DNA of 64,000 bases from Lactococcus allomyrinae (GTDB lineage: Bacteria > Bacillota > Bacilli > Lactobacillales > Streptococcaceae). Position numbers and translations under genes: made by a program. Below are positions 1 to 8,683 of the stretch, one piece after another (positions within the stretch are counted from its first letter, which is position 1; every line of letters begins with the position of its first letter). The stretch spans positions 1,178,001-1,242,000 of the forward strand of contig NZ_CP032627.1 in the NCBI RefSeq assembly GCF_003627095.1. Reading direction: 5' to 3'. The notes beneath the pieces are model-generated. The model was not told the DNA's origin. It made no database searches and saw nothing but the letters and a program-made list of their open reading frames with translations.

Positions 1-251
1 TTTCTAGCCACCTCTTGAGCAATTTTTTCCTGATGCGCTTTATCATTTACAATCGCCCCATATCCAGCTTTTTCAACCAAAGCAATGATTTCTGCATCAG
101 ACATCGATTCATCCGAAACCACTTTTGCTTTCTCTGTTGCCAAATTTACTGTCGCCTCAGTAACTTTCTCTGAAGCATTCAACGCTTTTGAAACTGTGTT
201 AACACAATTTGCACAAGTCATTCCTGTAATAACAAAACTCTGACTTCTCAT
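1..251 (-). CDS. copA: Copper-translocating P-type ATPase CopA, N-terminal fragment
   Basis: The gene runs off the left edge, so only about 83 N-terminal codons are visible. The translation opens MRSQSFVITGMTCANC, with the CxxC metal site at residues 13-16. It continues as a ferredoxin-like heavy-metal-associated domain ending near the AGYGAIV segment, followed by the start of the linker to the membrane part. In this family the domain feeds Cu(I) to the membrane ATPase, which exports it. It sits downstream of copY and copZ on the same strand but has its own cop-box promoter. The ATG at 251 has only a weak ribosome-binding site. CopA rather than another heavy-metal ATPase is inferred from the neighbours. 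Confidence 0.85.
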   Translation of the reverse strand, partial: MRSQSFVITGMTCANCVNTVSKALNASEKVTEATVNLATEKAKVVSDESMSDAEIIALVEKAGYGAIVNDKAHQEKIAQEVAR

Positions 252-616
252 CTCATAAACCTGAATTCAAACCACTTTACATCAATAAGATAAGTGAATC
301 CAAACCCCTTCCTTTAAATCTTTTTATCACTCAAGCACATAGACACCGCCAACTTCATTGCAATGCTATTTGACGATTTATGTAAACCATTTTCGCACCC
401 ATCGCTACACTTCAAGAAAATCAATGATTTTCTCAACATCTTAAAGCAGTAACTTCAAAATCCATCTCATCATAATTTTTGAAAAAATTAAAGATGAACT
501 ATTATAAAAATCAAGAACAAATTGACATCACAACTTCGCTTCACGCCATGACATACCAAGTATGATTAGTATCCTATCATCCCAAAATTCTAAAATGGAC
601 AAATACTACACCTTAT
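252..616 (-). other. Long 5' leader of copA
   Basis: About 365 nt separate the cop-box promoter from the copA start. I see no convincing open reading frame. Part of it (about 485-510) matches the TTAAAGATGAACTA motif of the dispersed hairpin family also seen near 39.39 kb, so the leader may have been lengthened by a decayed repeat. Confidence 0.4.
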
Positions 617-645
617 AGTTTACAATTGTAAACGAATTTTGTCAA
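617..645 (-). promoter_or_regulatory. copA promoter with CopY operator (cop box)
   Basis: On the minus strand TTGACA (645-640), a 17-nt spacer and TAAACT (622-617) form a sigma-A promoter. The spacer holds the exact cop box TACAATTGTA (621-630) within the longer palindrome GTTTACAATTGTAAAC. CopY-type repressors bind TACAnnTGTA and leave on copper. The same arrangement recurs at 1853-1881. Confidence 0.85.
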
Positions 646-652
646 GTATTAA

Positions 653-692
653 TACAAAAAATCATCTTCATTAAAATAATGAAGATGATTTT
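653..692 (-). terminator. Rho-independent terminator after copZ
   Basis: A perfect 16-bp stem, AAAATCATCTTCATTA with its complement and a 3-nt loop, is followed on the minus strand by a T run. It ends the copY-copZ transcript just before the copA promoter, so copA is a separate unit. Confidence 0.85.
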
Positions 693-809
693 GTTATTAT
701 CGAGCGAAACTAGATTTTGGGGATTATTTCATTCCAACTATTTTAACAAACTTGCTCTCCCCACAAATTAATTGACTTCCTAATCCTAAGAAAAATCAAA
801 CATAAATTA

Positions 810-1019
810 TTATAAATTTACTTTATAACCTGCTTCAGTTACTGCAGCGCTCATTGCTTCAAGGGTTGCAGGAGTATCAAATTTCACCAAAGCTTCATTT
901 TTCTTTAAAGAAACCTTTGCTTTTGCCACTCCCTCAACTGATTCCAATGCTTTGGTTACGTGCATTACACAATGTTCACAAGTCATACCTTCAATTTTCA
1001 ATGTTTCTTTCATCGTCAT
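810..1019 (-). CDS. copZ: Copper chaperone CopZ
   Basis: This 69-residue single-domain protein has the heavy-metal-associated fold and the MTCEHC copper site (Cys14 and Cys17). The length is typical of CopZ. Such chaperones carry Cu(I) in the cytoplasm and deliver it to CopA or to the CopY repressor. It lies 77 nt downstream of copY on the same strand, and a strong terminator follows it. A GAGAGAAG ribosome-binding site precedes the ATG at 1019; a second ATG two codons on is also possible. Confidence 0.93.
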   Translation of the reverse strand: MTMKETLKIEGMTCEHCVMHVTKALESVEGVAKAKVSLKKNEALVKFDTPATLEAMSAAVTEAGYKVNL

Positions 1020-1096
1020 AATTTACTTCTCTCTTCTAATTATTAACCGGCTATCTTATCTTTCCAAACACACACTCACTGATAATTCTATAATTA

Positions 1097-1558
1097 TCAT
1101 ACAGCAATTTGTTCATGTTCATGTTCATGTCTACAAGCGCAAGTTCCCGTTGTTTCCAAGCAGTTACAGTGCTTAATATCTACAACTTCTTTGGCCTCAA
1201 GTGCTGTTTTCAGCAACTCAACATCTTGGGCAGTTAAAGTTGACTTTTCAATCATATCTTTTAACACATTCACATGTTTCGTAGCACAAACTTTTTCCAA
1301 AAGCCCATCTGCCATAAGATTGATTGCTGTACACTCTTCCATCAAAGGTCTATAAACAAACTTACGTCCCTCTTTCTCGGTACTCAGCATTTCTTTTTTT
1401 ACTAAGCGACCAAGCAAAGTTTTTACTGTTGCAATAGACCAATCTAAGTCTTGCGGAATTTGTCTATAAATCTCATCGACCCTTGCTTCCTCCAAAGACC
1501 AAATCACACGCATCACAATCAATTCTGCATTGGATACATTAAATTCTACGTCATTCAT
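1097..1558 (-). CDS. copY: CopY/CopR family copper-responsive repressor
   Basis: An N-terminal winged-helix domain of the BlaI/MecI/CopY type (FNVSNAELIVMRVIW) precedes a C-terminal metal-binding tail. The tail contains CNC and CAC separated by six residues, a CxCx(n)CxC copper/zinc site, and then an unusual HEHEHE stretch. I place the start at the ATG at 1558 because AGGAAAGGAGA lies just upstream. A longer in-frame TTG start at 1579 would put that ribosome-binding site inside the coding region. The protein should repress its own promoter at 1853-1881 and the copA promoter. The name copR is used for the same gene in lactococci. Confidence 0.92.
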   Translation of the reverse strand: MNDVEFNVSNAELIVMRVIWSLEEARVDEIYRQIPQDLDWSIATVKTLLGRLVKKEMLSTEKEGRKFVYRPLMEECTAINLMADGLLEKVCATKHVNVLKDMIEKSTLTAQDVELLKTALEAKEVVDIKHCNCLETTGTCACRHEHEHEQIAV

Positions 1559-1852
1559 TTTGGCTCTCCTTTCCTGCAAGAGCTGAGTTCAACTCTATTA
1601 TTATATTCTACTAAATTTTCTTTACCTTTGATAAAAAATCAAAAATAATGAATCACGTGATGTAAAACACATCATTTTAGAGTCAATTTACAATTGATTT
1701 GATTAAAATATAACTCCAAATTGACAGTGAATCAAAAACTTTAATGACCATAATATCTCAGCTTCAGGCACTAATAATAAAATCTTATAGGATATCTAAA
1801 GCAGAACTACTATAAAAATTGAACTCAATTCTATTTTCATTTTTATAGTACA

Positions 1853-1881
1853 AGTTTACAATTGTAAACAAAAAAAGTCAA
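1853..1881 (-). promoter_or_regulatory. copY-copZ promoter with cop box
   Basis: TTGACT (1881-1876), a 17-nt spacer and TAAACT (1858-1853) on the minus strand enclose the exact operator TACAATTGTA (1857-1866). A degenerate copy, TACAATTGAT, lies at 1689-1698 near a second TTGACT. The leader to copY is about 295 nt. Apart from these sites and an AATTTTTATAGTAGTTC stretch resembling the dispersed repeats, I see nothing in 1580-1850. Confidence 0.82.
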
Positions 1882-1979
1882 GTAATATCTCTCATTATCA
1901 ATAAAATCAATATCATCTATTCATATGGCAACGACTCAACATTACGACATACCCACTAACTCTCTTCAATTCATGCTAG

Positions 1980-2011
1980 CTCACTCAAAACAATAGGATG
2001 TTTAGAGTGAG
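1980..2011. terminator. Hairpin downstream of sdaAA, possible terminator
   Basis: CTCACTC (1980-1986) pairs with GAGTGAG (2005-2011), and inner AAACA/TGTTT pairs extend the stem. The T run on the minus strand is poor, so termination of the serine dehydratase operon here is only a suggestion. Confidence 0.4.
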
Positions 2012-2105
2012 TATTTAAAGTAGACCTAACATACATCTCGAATTTGATTCCTCTAAATCATATAACAAAAAGTCCCTATTAGTTAAACCAGTCCACGAAA
2101 ACTGA

Positions 2106-2981
2106 TTAATTCTTATCTTCACCAAAAATTTCGGCCATGATACGTCTTCCTGTAGGAGTTTGAGCTAGACCTCCTTCAGCAGTCTCACGGAAAGCAGTTG
2201 GTAAAGTTCGTCCAACATTATACATCGTATTAACAACCTCATCCACTGGAATCATTGTTTTTATACCTGCTAAGGCCATATCAGCAGAAATCATAGCTTG
2301 AGAAGCACCCATCGCATTTCGATGCACACATGGTATCTCAACTAAACCAGCGACAGGGTCACAAATCAACCCTAGCATATTTTGCAATACCAGAGCAATA
2401 GCAAAGCCAGCCTGTTCAGCAGTACCACCAGCAGCTAAAACTAAAGCAGCCGATGCCATCGCTGAAGCTGAACCCACCTCAGCTTGACAACCGCCCTCAG
2501 CTCCTGAAATAGTCGCATTATTTGCAATAGCTAATCCAAATGCACCTGCTGCAAATAAAAACTCAATCTGATTTTCGTGTGTCAAAGAAAGTTTAGCCGT
2601 TGCAGCCGTCAATACTCCAGGTAAACAACCTGCCGAACCTGCAGTTGGAGTCGCACAAATTAACCCCATTTGCGCATTTACCTCATTTACCGCCACAGCA
2701 TCTCTTGCTGCACCTAAGATAATATCACCTGACAAAGCTTTTCCCGAAAGGATATACTCATTCATTAATTTTGCATCTCCTCCAGTCAAACCTGTTAAAG
2801 ATTTTTCTCCAAGCAAGCCTTTATCAACAGAATTAAGCATTATCTCCAAATTTCGTTCCATCAGTTCCCAAATCTGTTTACGCTCTCTTCCCGTTTGCTC
2901 CATCTCTATGGCAATCATTAGTTCTGTTACAGAGGAGTATTCTTTAGAATCCTCAATCAATTCTGCAATATTTTTAAACAT
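2106..2981 (-). CDS. sdaAA: L-serine dehydratase, alpha subunit
   Basis: The 291-residue protein matches the usual length of the alpha chain of the iron-sulfur L-serine ammonia-lyase, which converts serine to pyruvate and ammonia. Conserved cysteine segments are visible: CATPTAGSAGCLPG, GGCQAEVG, LICDPVAGLVEIPC. In this family they hold the oxygen-sensitive cluster. It lies 56 nt downstream of the beta-subunit gene on the same strand, in the gene order typical of Firmicutes. Confidence 0.93.
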   Translation of the reverse strand: MFKNIAELIEDSKEYSSVTELMIAIEMEQTGRERKQIWELMERNLEIMLNSVDKGLLGEKSLTGLTGGDAKLMNEYILSGKALSGDIILGAARDAVAVNEVNAQMGLICATPTAGSAGCLPGVLTAATAKLSLTHENQIEFLFAAGAFGLAIANNATISGAEGGCQAEVGSASAMASAALVLAAGGTAEQAGFAIALVLQNMLGLICDPVAGLVEIPCVHRNAMGASQAMISADMALAGIKTMIPVDEVVNTMYNVGRTLPTAFRETAEGGLAQTPTGRRIMAEIFGEDKN

Positions 2982-3037
2982 CTCTATTATTCCTTATCAT
3001 TTACGCTATCTTCAATCACAAGCACCATCACAAACTA

Positions 3038-3709
3038 CTAGTTGAAAAAGTTCACGGCATGAAGACGTGGAATAGACTTCATTTCTTCGATTACCTCTTC
3101 CACATTTGGCGTGTCTACTTCAAGAATCATGATGGCTTTTTCACCTCTTGCTTCTCGAGTAACATTCATTTGAGCAATATTTATTCCGTGTTCGGAGAGA
3201 ACACTTGACACTTTAGCAATCATCCCAGGTACGTCTTCATGAATGACGACAAATGTAGGAACTCCTGCGGAAATTGCAATATCAAAGCCATTTAATTCTG
3301 TCACTTGAATCATCCCACCACCAATGGAAATCCCTGTTACTGTCATTGTCCGCTCACCTTTTTTAGCAATTAAACGAGCCGTATTAGGATGTTCTGCTCT
3401 GTCTTCTGGATGAGGAACATAACTTATCTCCATCCCTTGTTCATAAGCAATCTGTGGTGCTTGGGGTAATCGTTCATCATCAGTGTCCATTCCCAAAACC
3501 CCAGCAACTAACGCAACATCTGTTCCATGTCCCCGATAGGTTTTAGCAAATGATTCATAGAGATGAATTTCTAATTTTTCAGGAAGTTCACCAAAAATAG
3601 AGCGCACAATCTTACCTATACGCGCTGCTCCTGCTGTATGTGAGCTGGAAGGCCCAATCATCACAGGCCCAATAATATCAAAAACACTTTTATATCTAAA
3701 ATTATCCAC
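3038..3709 (-). CDS. sdaAB: L-serine dehydratase, beta subunit
   Basis: The N-terminal half has the family signature KSVFDIIGPVMIGPSSSHTAG. The C-terminal part (roughly from residue 145) is an ACT-like regulatory domain. I prefer the GTG at 3709 (VDNFRYKSVF...), which matches family N-termini and has GGTGAT just upstream. An ATG at 3748 is in frame, but it overlaps a likely extended -10 (TGGTATGAT) and would lie outside the transcript. The protein partners with the alpha subunit encoded next. Confidence 0.88.
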   Translation of the reverse strand: MDNFRYKSVFDIIGPVMIGPSSSHTAGAARIGKIVRSIFGELPEKLEIHLYESFAKTYRGHGTDVALVAGVLGMDTDDERLPQAPQIAYEQGMEISYVPHPEDRAEHPNTARLIAKKGERTMTVTGISIGGGMIQVTELNGFDIAISAGVPTFVVIHEDVPGMIAKVSSVLSEHGINIAQMNVTREARGEKAIMILEVDTPNVEEVIEEMKSIPRLHAVNFFN

Positions 3710-3775
3710 TTCATCACCATTTTCTGAATTTTTATCTCCAAATATCATACCATAAATTTGAGTGATTTTCAGTCG

Positions 3776-3803
3776 TAGAAAAAGCGACTCCGAGGAGTCG
3801 CTT
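3776..3803 (-). terminator. Terminator of the NDH-DoxX gene
   Basis: AAGCGACTCC (3782-3791) and GGAGTCGCTT (3794-3803) form a 10-bp stem with a 2-nt loop, followed on the minus strand by a T run. Confidence 0.85.
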
Positions 3804-3822
3804 AAATCTAAAGATTACAAGA

Positions 3823-5865
3823 TTAACGTCCTTTGTAAATAGAACGTGATTTACCATACCATAACTGTCCAAGCCATTTTTGAAGCCATGGTTGAATCCA
3901 TCTATCAAGACCAAATGCACGACCTGAACCATTCATGAGGGCAATCGCAACTGGAATATACCAAAGTGATACCCAAGTCAACATACCAGTCGTTGCAAAC
4001 ATCAAAGTCAAACCAGCTGTTGCTGCAGAAGCAATAAATGTGAAAGCACCTGCAATGATAGCTAAGGCAAGAAGCAATTCAACGATTGACATGATACGTT
4101 GCAACCAAAGCGCTACTTCGTAATTTGGTACGAAGACTTTCATGATAGGTTGCATCCAGTGAGGCACACCTGCTGTTGTCGTTTTTGGCATTGTACCGTA
4201 TTCGTAAGTCAAGCCCCAAACGTGTTTAACACCATTTGCATCTGTTGTAGTACGGAAAATACTGTCCCAGAATCCAACGTGTTGTGCTGCTGCATGAGTA
4301 GCTCCACTACCACCAGCTGCAGTAGTTGCTCCAGCCGCTGCATCTGCTACTGCTTTGGTTGTTGAGCTAGCAGCAGAACTTGTAGCTCCAGCTGCTGCAT
4401 CTGCTGCTTTTGCAACAGGCTTTTCAAGCCAGCCTCCGTTTGATTTCAAGAATGTGGAAATTTTTACAGTATTTCCCATCCACGATTGATCAGAATTACC
4501 GAATACTTTTGGTACAGCATCAAGCAACCAAATCAATCCGTAGAACAAACGAAGCGGAAGTGACCAAAGAACATTACCACGACGTGAAGCGTGACCGCGC
4601 ATAAAGTTACGGTTATCTTCTGTACGGAATACCTCATTCAAAGCGTAACGCCAGAAATAGTGAGCAGAGCGAAGTTGCAATGTATAGATGAAGTAGACAA
4701 TATTTTTCATCATCATTGCCCAGAAACCTGTCAAACGAGCATTTCCGATTTTAGCAACACCCCAAGCTGAACCAACAGAAACCATTGTTCCTTGGTATTT
4801 GCTTGTATGTTTTTGTTTGCTTGTACCATTGATATCAGCAATAATGTTTTTAGCTGCTGTACCTGCTGTTTGTTCTGCAGCTTCAACGATTTGTGGTGTA
4901 GGACGACCTGTTTCTGGTTCAATATATCCTGACACGTCACCAGCAACGAAAACGCCTTGTCCTTCAAAACCAACTGCTTCCATGAATTCATTAGCTTGAA
5001 GACGATGACCGCGTTCTGTTTCATTTAGATTTGTTTTAGCTGCTGTATTTCCTTGAACTCCTGTTGTCCAAATCAAAGTATGTGTTGGAATTTCTTTAGC
5101 AACTTTTTCTTCGTCACGTCCACCAACATTGACTTTGATATGATCTTGTGCAACTTCAACAATACCATGATTTGTCAACACATGAACATTTTTCTTTTCA
5201 AGGTAAGCATGGGCTTTATCGGCTTGTTTACGGTCCAAAGTATTAAGAATGGTTGGCATCATTTCAACAACGTTAATCGTGATTTCTTCTTCAGGAATCT
5301 TCCAATCTGTTGAAACTTTTTTACGCCAGTCAATCAATTCACCTGCCATCTCAATCCCAGTAAAACCAGAACCTGCAACAGAAATAGTCAAAAGAGCGCG
5401 ACGTTTTTCATCATCAACTTCAGTAGAGCCATATTGTACAACTGTTTCCAATTGACGTTTAATTTTCATCGCATCTTCAAGCGACCAAAGTGTGAAGCCG
5501 TGTTCTTTGACCCCTGGTACACCAAAGTCATTTGGTTCTCCACCGAGAGCAACGATGACGTAGTCATATTCGTAGCTACCATGTTTTGTGATGACTTTTT
5601 TGTTTTCTTTGTCAAGGCTGACAACAGAATCCGTTACAATGCTAACATTCTTGCGTTTCCCTAAAAGTTTTTGGAAATCGTATTGAACTGTTGTAAAAGG
5701 CACACGCCCTGCCGCAACTTCATGAAGCTGTGTCATCGTAGTGTGATAGCTATGCTTGTCAATCAAAGTGATGTTTGCAGTTGCCTTAAGCTTTTTAGAA
5801 AGCTCACGTGTTGCATGAACCCCAGCAACCCCACCACCGATGACTACGATTTTTTTCTTAGTCAT
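3823..5865 (-). CDS. Type II NADH dehydrogenase fused to a DoxX-like membrane domain
   Basis: Residues 1 to about 420 are a flavoprotein NADH:quinone oxidoreductase. They contain the FAD-binding GGGVAG (10-15), a second dinucleotide motif AGSGFTGIEMAGEL near residue 172, and a GDVSGY flavin motif. A membrane-associated region follows, then an Ala/Ser/Thr/Gly-rich linker (about 485-540) and a C-terminal membrane domain (about 580-680) with four hydrophobic segments resembling DoxX. At 680 residues it is much longer than the usual ~400. It should pass electrons from NADH to menaquinone without pumping protons. A shorter paralogue lies immediately upstream. It corresponds to one of the lactococcal NoxA/NoxB pair; I do not assign which. 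Confidence 0.87.
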   Translation of the reverse strand: MTKKKIVVIGGGVAGVHATRELSKKLKATANITLIDKHSYHTTMTQLHEVAAGRVPFTTVQYDFQKLLGKRKNVSIVTDSVVSLDKENKKVITKHGSYEYDYVIVALGGEPNDFGVPGVKEHGFTLWSLEDAMKIKRQLETVVQYGSTEVDDEKRRALLTISVAGSGFTGIEMAGELIDWRKKVSTDWKIPEEEITINVVEMMPTILNTLDRKQADKAHAYLEKKNVHVLTNHGIVEVAQDHIKVNVGGRDEEKVAKEIPTHTLIWTTGVQGNTAAKTNLNETERGHRLQANEFMEAVGFEGQGVFVAGDVSGYIEPETGRPTPQIVEAAEQTAGTAAKNIIADINGTSKQKHTSKYQGTMVSVGSAWGVAKIGNARLTGFWAMMMKNIVYFIYTLQLRSAHYFWRYALNEVFRTEDNRNFMRGHASRRGNVLWSLPLRLFYGLIWLLDAVPKVFGNSDQSWMGNTVKISTFLKSNGGWLEKPVAKAADAAAGATSSAASSTTKAVADAAAGATTAAGGSGATHAAAQHVGFWDSIFRTTTDANGVKHVWGLTYEYGTMPKTTTAGVPHWMQPIMKVFVPNYEVALWLQRIMSIVELLLALAIIAGAFTFIASAATAGLTLMFATTGMLTWVSLWYIPVAIALMNGSGRAFGLDRWIQPWLQKWLGQLWYGKSRSIYKGR

Positions 5866-5912
5866 TTTAAAATCAGTCTCCTAATAGTGATATAATAATA
5901 ATGTCAGAGACT

Positions 5913-5941
5913 ATTATATCCTTTTTATAGCAATTTGTAAA
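5913..5941 (-). promoter_or_regulatory. Promoter of the NDH-DoxX gene
   Basis: TTTACA (5941-5936), a 17-nt spacer and TATAAT (5918-5913) on the minus strand. An AGGAGA ribosome-binding site lies further down, about 13 nt before the ATG. Confidence 0.7.
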
Positions 5942-5952
5942 CTATTACACAA

Positions 5953-5989
5953 GAAAAATCTTCTAATAAATCTAATTAGAAGATTTTTC
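5953..5989 (-). terminator. Terminator of the short NADH dehydrogenase gene
   Basis: A perfect 15-bp stem, GAAAAATCTTCTAAT with its complement and a 7-nt loop. It separates the two paralogous dehydrogenase genes into independent transcripts. Confidence 0.85.
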
Positions 5990-6032
5990 ATTTTTATTCA
6001 TATTTACCTGATTTTTTTGTGAGTTTAAGAGA

Positions 6033-7292
6033 TTAAATCGTTCCTTTGTGGAAGAGCTGGTCATTGATGTACTTGAAGAAATAATGACCTGAACGAATTT
6101 CAAAAGTATAAACGAGATAAACCATATGTTTCATAAACGTCGCAGAAAAACCACTTAATTTTGATTTCCCAACTGTTCCGACAGCGTAATTTGAACCGAT
6201 CGATACTAAAGTTCCTCGATAATTTCCTTCAAACTTCGCTTTCTCTCCGCCTTTGATAGCTGCAATAATATTTTTAGCTGCTGTACTTCCTGTTTGCTCT
6301 GCTGCTTCTGCAATCTGCGGTGTTGGTCGTCCATTTTCTGGAACGATGTATCCTGATACATCTCCTGCCACATAAATTCCTTGATTTTCATCTCCTACGG
6401 CTTCCATAAACTCGTTGGCTTGAAGTCGATGCCCACGTTCTGTTTCAGCTAATTTACAGCCTTCTGCTTCCGTATTTCCTTGAACACCTGTCGTCCAGAT
6501 GAGCGTGTATCCTGCAATTTCTTTGGTTACTTTTTCTTCATCACGTCCACCGACATTTACTGTGATATTATTCTTTGAAACAGCTGTAATCCCATGATTT
6601 ACAAGAACATTGATGTTCTTATTTTGTAGATAAGCCAGTGCTTTGTCTGCCAGACTCCGATCCAAGATATTCATAATCGTCGGCATCATTTCTACAACGT
6701 TAATCGTAAATTCTGATTCAGGAACGTTGTATTTTTTAGAAACTTTTTTACGCCAGTCAATCAGTTCACCTGCCATCTCAATACCTGTAAATCCTGAACC
6801 TGCGATGCTGAAAGTCAATAAAGCTTTGCGTTTTTCTGGATTCGTTTCTGACTTTGCAGCTTCAACCATTTTTTTCAATTGAGCTTTGATTTTCAAGGCA
6901 TCTTCAAGTGACCATAGGGTGAACCCATATTCTTTTACACCAGGTACTCCAAAATCATTGGGTTCTCCACCCATTGATACGATAATGTAGTCATAATCGT
7001 AACTACCTTTGACAGTGATTGCTTTTTTATTTGCTTTATCGAGTTCTACAAGACTGTCTTTAACTAATTTTACATTATCAAACTTTCCGATTGTTTGACT
7101 TAATTGGTATTGTACGGCATCAGGTTCAACACGGCTTGCTGCAACTTCGTGAAGCTGAGTCATTGATGTCTGAAAATCATGTTTGTCAATAACCGTAATT
7201 TCTGCTTCATTTTTAAGTGTTTTTGCCAACAGACGTGTTGCTGATACACCAGCAAATCCTGCACCTACAACAACTATTTTTTTCTTAGCCAC
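6033..7292 (-). CDS. Type II NADH dehydrogenase
   Basis: This 419-residue flavoprotein is close in sequence to the N-terminal part of the neighbouring 680-residue protein. It shares the QLHEVAA, GGEPNDFGVPGVKE and AGSGFTGIEMAGEL segments. It has an FAD motif GAGFAG near residue 10 and a second nucleotide-binding motif near 170. It lacks the linker and DoxX-like domain of its paralogue. The start is GTG at 7292 with a strong AGGAGG. The role is NADH oxidation with quinone reduction at the membrane. The pair arose by duplication and is separated by a terminator. Confidence 0.9.
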   Translation of the reverse strand: MAKKKIVVVGAGFAGVSATRLLAKTLKNEAEITVIDKHDFQTSMTQLHEVAASRVEPDAVQYQLSQTIGKFDNVKLVKDSLVELDKANKKAITVKGSYDYDYIIVSMGGEPNDFGVPGVKEYGFTLWSLEDALKIKAQLKKMVEAAKSETNPEKRKALLTFSIAGSGFTGIEMAGELIDWRKKVSKKYNVPESEFTINVVEMMPTIMNILDRSLADKALAYLQNKNINVLVNHGITAVSKNNITVNVGGRDEEKVTKEIAGYTLIWTTGVQGNTEAEGCKLAETERGHRLQANEFMEAVGDENQGIYVAGDVSGYIVPENGRPTPQIAEAAEQTGSTAAKNIIAAIKGGEKAKFEGNYRGTLVSIGSNYAVGTVGKSKLSGFSATFMKHMVYLVYTFEIRSGHYFFKYINDQLFHKGTI

Positions 7293-7399
7293 TTTTATTT
7301 GGCCTCCTACTAATAATTAATAAAGTCAAAGATATTATACACTTTATTAATTAAAATACACACTTTGTTGTTTATAAATTTAGATTTCCAAAAAAGCTA

Positions 7400-7430
7400 G
7401 AAAAGAAAAAGCCGTATTGTCACGACTTTT
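7400..7430 (-). terminator. Terminator after the hypothetical gene at 7.4-7.8 kb
   Basis: AAAGTCGT and ACGGCTTT (one wobble pair) enclose a 6-nt loop and are followed on the minus strand by a T-rich run. Confidence 0.65.
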
Positions 7431-7435
7431 GTGTG

Positions 7436-7801
7436 TTACTCCTCTGAGTAATTTTGCATGACCTGACCTTCAGTTACACCAAAACATTTTGTAAAAGGAA
7501 GGATGTATTCAATATCCTCAATGTTTTTGTTTTTCATCACAGTGATTCTGCTCATACCTTGATGGACTTCTACTGTAATTTTGTGATTATTGTCAATAAA
7601 GAAGTGAACATTATCACAGGCTCCGTGGTGAATGCTTACTCCAAGGATTTTCCCATCATGCAGTTCACAGGTCTGAGCTCCGTGCAAATAACCGTCAACA
7701 ATGAGCTTCATCACCGCGCTTTCTACTTTAGGACTGGTGTTTGAAATTTCCTCAATATGTGGATGGTCATTTTCTGGTATTTCCATTCTTTTATGTCTCA
7801 T
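7436..7801 (-). CDS. Hypothetical protein, 121 residues
   Basis: I do not recognise a family. The product is acidic, soluble-looking and rich in histidine (HDGKILGVSIHHGACDNVHFF in the centre), with no signal peptide or membrane segment. AGAGGAGGTG precedes the ATG at 7801, and a TTGTTC / TGATAAAAT promoter lies about 40 nt upstream, so expression is likely. A terminator follows. A second ATG (residue 6) is possible. The central HHGACDNVHFF segment could bind metal, but that is a guess. Confidence 0.6.
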   Translation of the reverse strand: MRHKRMEIPENDHPHIEEISNTSPKVESAVMKLIVDGYLHGAQTCELHDGKILGVSIHHGACDNVHFFIDNNHKITVEVHQGMSRITVMKNKNIEDIEYILPFTKCFGVTEGQVMQNYSEE

Positions 7802-8209
7802 GAAACACCTCCTCTCTCTTATTACTTCTATTTTATCAAGTTTTTTAATTAGAACAAAATGAGATACAAATTAATTTTTACTTATTAATTTTTAAACTAT
7901 GATTATCATTCAACGAATTGATATTGTTTTATAAACTTTAGAACACAGAAACATACAAATACTGCTTGTCATTACTTATTTCAAACTGATCAAAGTTTGC
8001 TTTAGATGTATCAGCACTATTACTATGAATCTGCGAAGATAAAGTCAACCTTAACTCCAAAAAGTATTTTAGAGATTAAACAGTATGAGTTCATCTACTA
8101 AGCTGAACTAGTAGAATTTGGCTGATAAGTTTGATAAAATAAAGTTGAATTTTAAAAGTAAGGCTCATTCAGTTGAATTTGCCCTCCTTACAATATTATA
8201 GGAGAAAAA
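7802..8209. other. Divergent intergenic region with a Fur/PerR-like palindrome
   Basis: The region separates two divergent genes. It contains the 11-bp palindrome ATGATTATCAT (7899-7909), which resembles the core of Fur-family operators, and a GAACTAGTAGAATTT stretch (about 8105-8120) related to the dispersed repeat ends. I see no further gene. Confidence 0.35.
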
Positions 8210-8563
8210 ATGAAAATTACATTTGATGATAATATTACCAAACGTCTGTCAGAACTGACAGAATCGAAAACTGGGGATTTTGTTTTAGATTTTGACCACA
8301 CATTGAGCACCGAGATGATTGATAGTTCATGCTGCGGAATTACACGCTATCGCATTGTTTTAGTTGATAAAGGTGCTGTACCTGCTGTGTTTGACGGACG
8401 TATTGATTCTCCAATGGGTGAGTTTTTCTGTAAAAAATGGGGAATGATGTATTTTGACGAAGAAATGAATGTTCGTTTAACTGCTAATCATTTGATTGAA
8501 ATTATGGGACGAGGCGAACAAATCGCTCCTCATATCGAAATTGTTGATTATAGGCAAAAATAA
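8210..8563 (+). CDS. HesB/IscA-fold iron-sulfur cluster biosynthesis family protein
   Basis: The 117-residue protein resembles the short Fe-S biosynthesis-like proteins of lactic acid bacteria (KTGDFVLDFDHTLS, SSCCGITRYRIV). The paired Cys near residue 44 is conserved in that group, but the three-cysteine pattern of true A-type carriers is absent, so scaffold activity is uncertain. TATAGGAGAAAAAATG gives a clear start. An inverted CTGTCAG/CTGACAG pair lies inside the coding region at about 8245-8262, encoding LSELTES. Confidence 0.65.
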   Translation: MKITFDDNITKRLSELTESKTGDFVLDFDHTLSTEMIDSSCCGITRYRIVLVDKGAVPAVFDGRIDSPMGEFFCKKWGMMYFDEEMNVRLTANHLIEIMGRGEQIAPHIEIVDYRQK

Positions 8564-8656
8564 TGCTGACAGATTTCTGTCAGTTCAATGTGACCAAAAG
8601 TGCAGATAGAAAAATGATTTGTCCTGCTGATTGTTCTGTCAGCATACTGACAGAGT

Positions 8657-8683
8657 AAAAAGACTAATTTTATCAGTCTTTTT
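8657..8683. terminator. Bidirectional terminator between convergent genes
   Basis: AAAAAGACT (8657-8665) pairs with AGTCTTTTT (8675-8683), with T runs on both sides. The hydrolase stop codon lies in the loop. CTGTCAG/CTGACAG pairs lie just before it (8572-8590, 8635-8655). Confidence 0.85.
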
